A DNA stretch of 64,000 nucleotides, from positions 186,001 through 250,000 of the forward strand of contig NZ_JACB01000001.1 in the NCBI RefSeq assembly GCF_000520975.1. The letters are read 5' to 3'. The position numbers and the translations under genes were made by a program. Of this stretch, positions 62,991 through 64,000 are shown one piece after another; position 1 is the stretch's first letter, and each line of letters opens with the position of its first letter. This stretch comes from Aquimarina megaterium XH134 (GTDB lineage: Bacteria > Bacteroidota > Bacteroidia > Flavobacteriales > Flavobacteriaceae). The notes beneath the pieces were generated by a model. That model made no database searches, was not told where the DNA came from, and was given only the letters and a program-made list of their open reading frames with translations.

Positions 62991-64000
62991 TTACTGATTG
63001 ACATCTGTTTTTACAAAAATATCTGTCACATCAGGAACATTGGCTCCATTCGTATTTTCTTCTGAAAAAGGATATAAAAAACGTTCGGGGTGTCTATCTC
63101 CCACATTAAAGGGCACTCCTACTTGCAAAGTTACCGGGTCTTTTTTGAACCTCCTTAAATCATTAAAACTTAAGATATCTGCAAAAAAAGTGGCATATCT
63201 TTCTTCTATAATTTCTCTTAATAGTGCATCCTCTTTGGACAAAGATCCATCTATATTTTCGACCCCTCCAGCTGTAAAATCAGTTTCGACATAATCGTCG
63301 TACATGGCGTTGGTGGTTACTGAAAAATATACTCCATTACGCAAATTCGCCCTATGTTCATTGAGTTTGGACAATGCCTGATCAAAATTAGAAGCTCCCA
63401 GTCTCAAAGCTGCTTCAGCCCATATCAATAAGTTTTCTTGAAGCGAAATTTGGTTCATCGGTTCTGCAACTCCTGCTATTCCTCCATCCGAATCATTGAT
63501 TTCTGTATCAGTATAATAATATGCTGATCGATCTACTTCATTGGTTTTGGTATTGTTACGACTCTCAGGACCTGATCCCAATAGGGAAATCAAATACGAT
63601 CCTTCCACTGCTAAATCATCAGGAAAACTTCCATTAAAAAATTGATTCAACAAATTGGTATCTCCAGTCAATACAACTGCAGGGGGAGTATATTTCATTG
63701 TTTCTTCTTCGGATGAAATTCCGTTTTGGACCGCAGCCAATGCACTTGAGTAATCTCTTACATCCAGGTATAATCGCGCTTTTAGAGTATAAGCTGCTTT
63801 GACCCATTTATTGGCATCTCCGCCAAAAAACAAATCTTCGCTAATATTAATATCTCCTGCATTTTGTAAATCAGAGATGGCTTCATCTAACAAAGTCTGC
63901 AACCCACTATACACAGCCAATTGTTCCTCATACTCAGGAGTGGGAAAATCATCGTTTCCAGCCTGAGTAAATGGCACTTTACCAAATACGTTTACTGCCG
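62991..64000 (-). CDS. SusD/RagB-family lipoprotein, C-terminal part (cut by window edge)
   Basis: About 336 codons in the window, frame open to the edge (upstream residues AVNVFGKVPFTQAG), so the start is outside. Typical SusD features: LQTLLDEAISDLQNAGDINI, ANKWVKAAYTLKARLYLDVR (TPR-like helices), ENLLIWAEAALRLG, REIIEERYATFFADILSFND, LRRFKKDP and a C-terminal R-x-L-Y-P. An outer-membrane substrate-binding lipoprotein working with a SusC receptor presumably just upstream. Its neighbours are peptidases and a D-aminoacylase, so its ligand is likely a peptide rather than a glycan. Confidence 0.88.
   Translation of the reverse strand, partial: AVNVFGKVPFTQAGNDDFPTPEYEEQLAVYSGLQTLLDEAISDLQNAGDINISEDLFFGGDANKWVKAAYTLKARLYLDVRDYSSALAAVQNGISSEEETMKYTPPAVVLTGDTNLLNQFFNGSFPDDLAVEGSYLISLLGSGPESRNNTKTNEVDRSAYYYTDTEINDSDGGIAGVAEPMNQISLQENLLIWAEAALRLGASNFDQALSKLNEHRANLRNGVYFSVTTNAMYDDYVETDFTAGGVENIDGSLSKEDALLREIIEERYATFFADILSFNDLRRFKKDPVTLQVGVPFNVGDRHPERFLYPFSEENTNGANVPDVTDIFVKTDVNQ

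Noticed and set aside
1..64000. CRISPR arrays, tRNA/rRNA genes, insertion sequences, integrases, phage genes
   Set aside because: Looked for by eye on both strands; no direct-repeat arrays, cloverleaf-like segments, transposase motifs or integrase motifs were seen. A dedicated tRNA search was not possible.

Overview
The window comes from an AT-rich member of the Bacteroidota, most likely a marine Flavobacteriaceae bacterium. Pointers are the SusD-like lipoprotein, GH92 and GH130 carbohydrate enzymes, many lipoprotein signals ending in S-C-K/N, two LytS/LytTR regulatory pairs, GG-leader peptides of the MKKSLLNLGKAL type, and a TPR-CHAT protein. No rRNA, tRNA, CRISPR array or insertion sequence was found. 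No database search was possible; family names rest on motif recognition.

Layout. (1) 1-7824, minus: a mannoside-utilisation operon (GH92, Na+/solute symporter, GH130 phosphorylase-like enzyme, CBM9-like protein, GHL10-like lipoprotein, second GH92 cut by the window edge), with a divergent LytS/LytTR pair at 7965-9751. (2) 9844-14448, plus: a probable arsenic-detoxification module made of two flavoproteins (one ArsO-like), a 61-residue peptide with four Cys-Cys pairs, an MFS exporter and a SigZ-like ECF sigma factor. Three transcription units carry the same upstream element, GCATCA-N14-CGTCT, which I propose is the promoter read by this sigma factor. (3) 14716-33608, minus: about 29 mostly small, unrelated genes, part cytosolic and part lipoprotein or secreted, several resembling orphan immunity families; a candidate polyimmunity array. 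It ends at a TPR histidine kinase/LytTR pair (33745-36671).

(4) 36912-43202, plus: a probable zinc-limitation operon with a small metal-binding-like protein, a COG0523 (CobW-type) metallochaperone GTPase, an ABC-2 exporter with two DUF3526-like permeases, an iota-class (metal-independent) carbonic anhydrase and an unknown protein. A 23-bp palindrome precedes the GTPase gene. (5) 43552-46506: two lipoproteins and a GT61-type glycosyltransferase. (6) 46771-52010: two GG-leader cysteine-rich peptides with a clear terminator, then a sigma factor/anti-sigma-like pair convergent with a TPR-CHAT protein. (7) 52275-55720: a second probable zinc locus, with an exporter-like ABC system with a His-rich loop, divergent from a MerC-type protein and GTP cyclohydrolase I, around a GCAAC-AAA-GTTGC palindrome. 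(8) 55843-64000, minus: a SusD-headed locus with no glycosidase but two M14 carboxypeptidases, an exported glutamate-racemase-like lipoprotein, a D-aminoacylase and an FN3 protein, suggesting use of D-amino-acid or gamma-glutamyl peptides.

The best candidates for something new are the sigma-controlled arsenic module with cysteine-tailed proteins, the zinc-free carbonic anhydrase in a CobW operon, and the D-glutamyl peptide locus.
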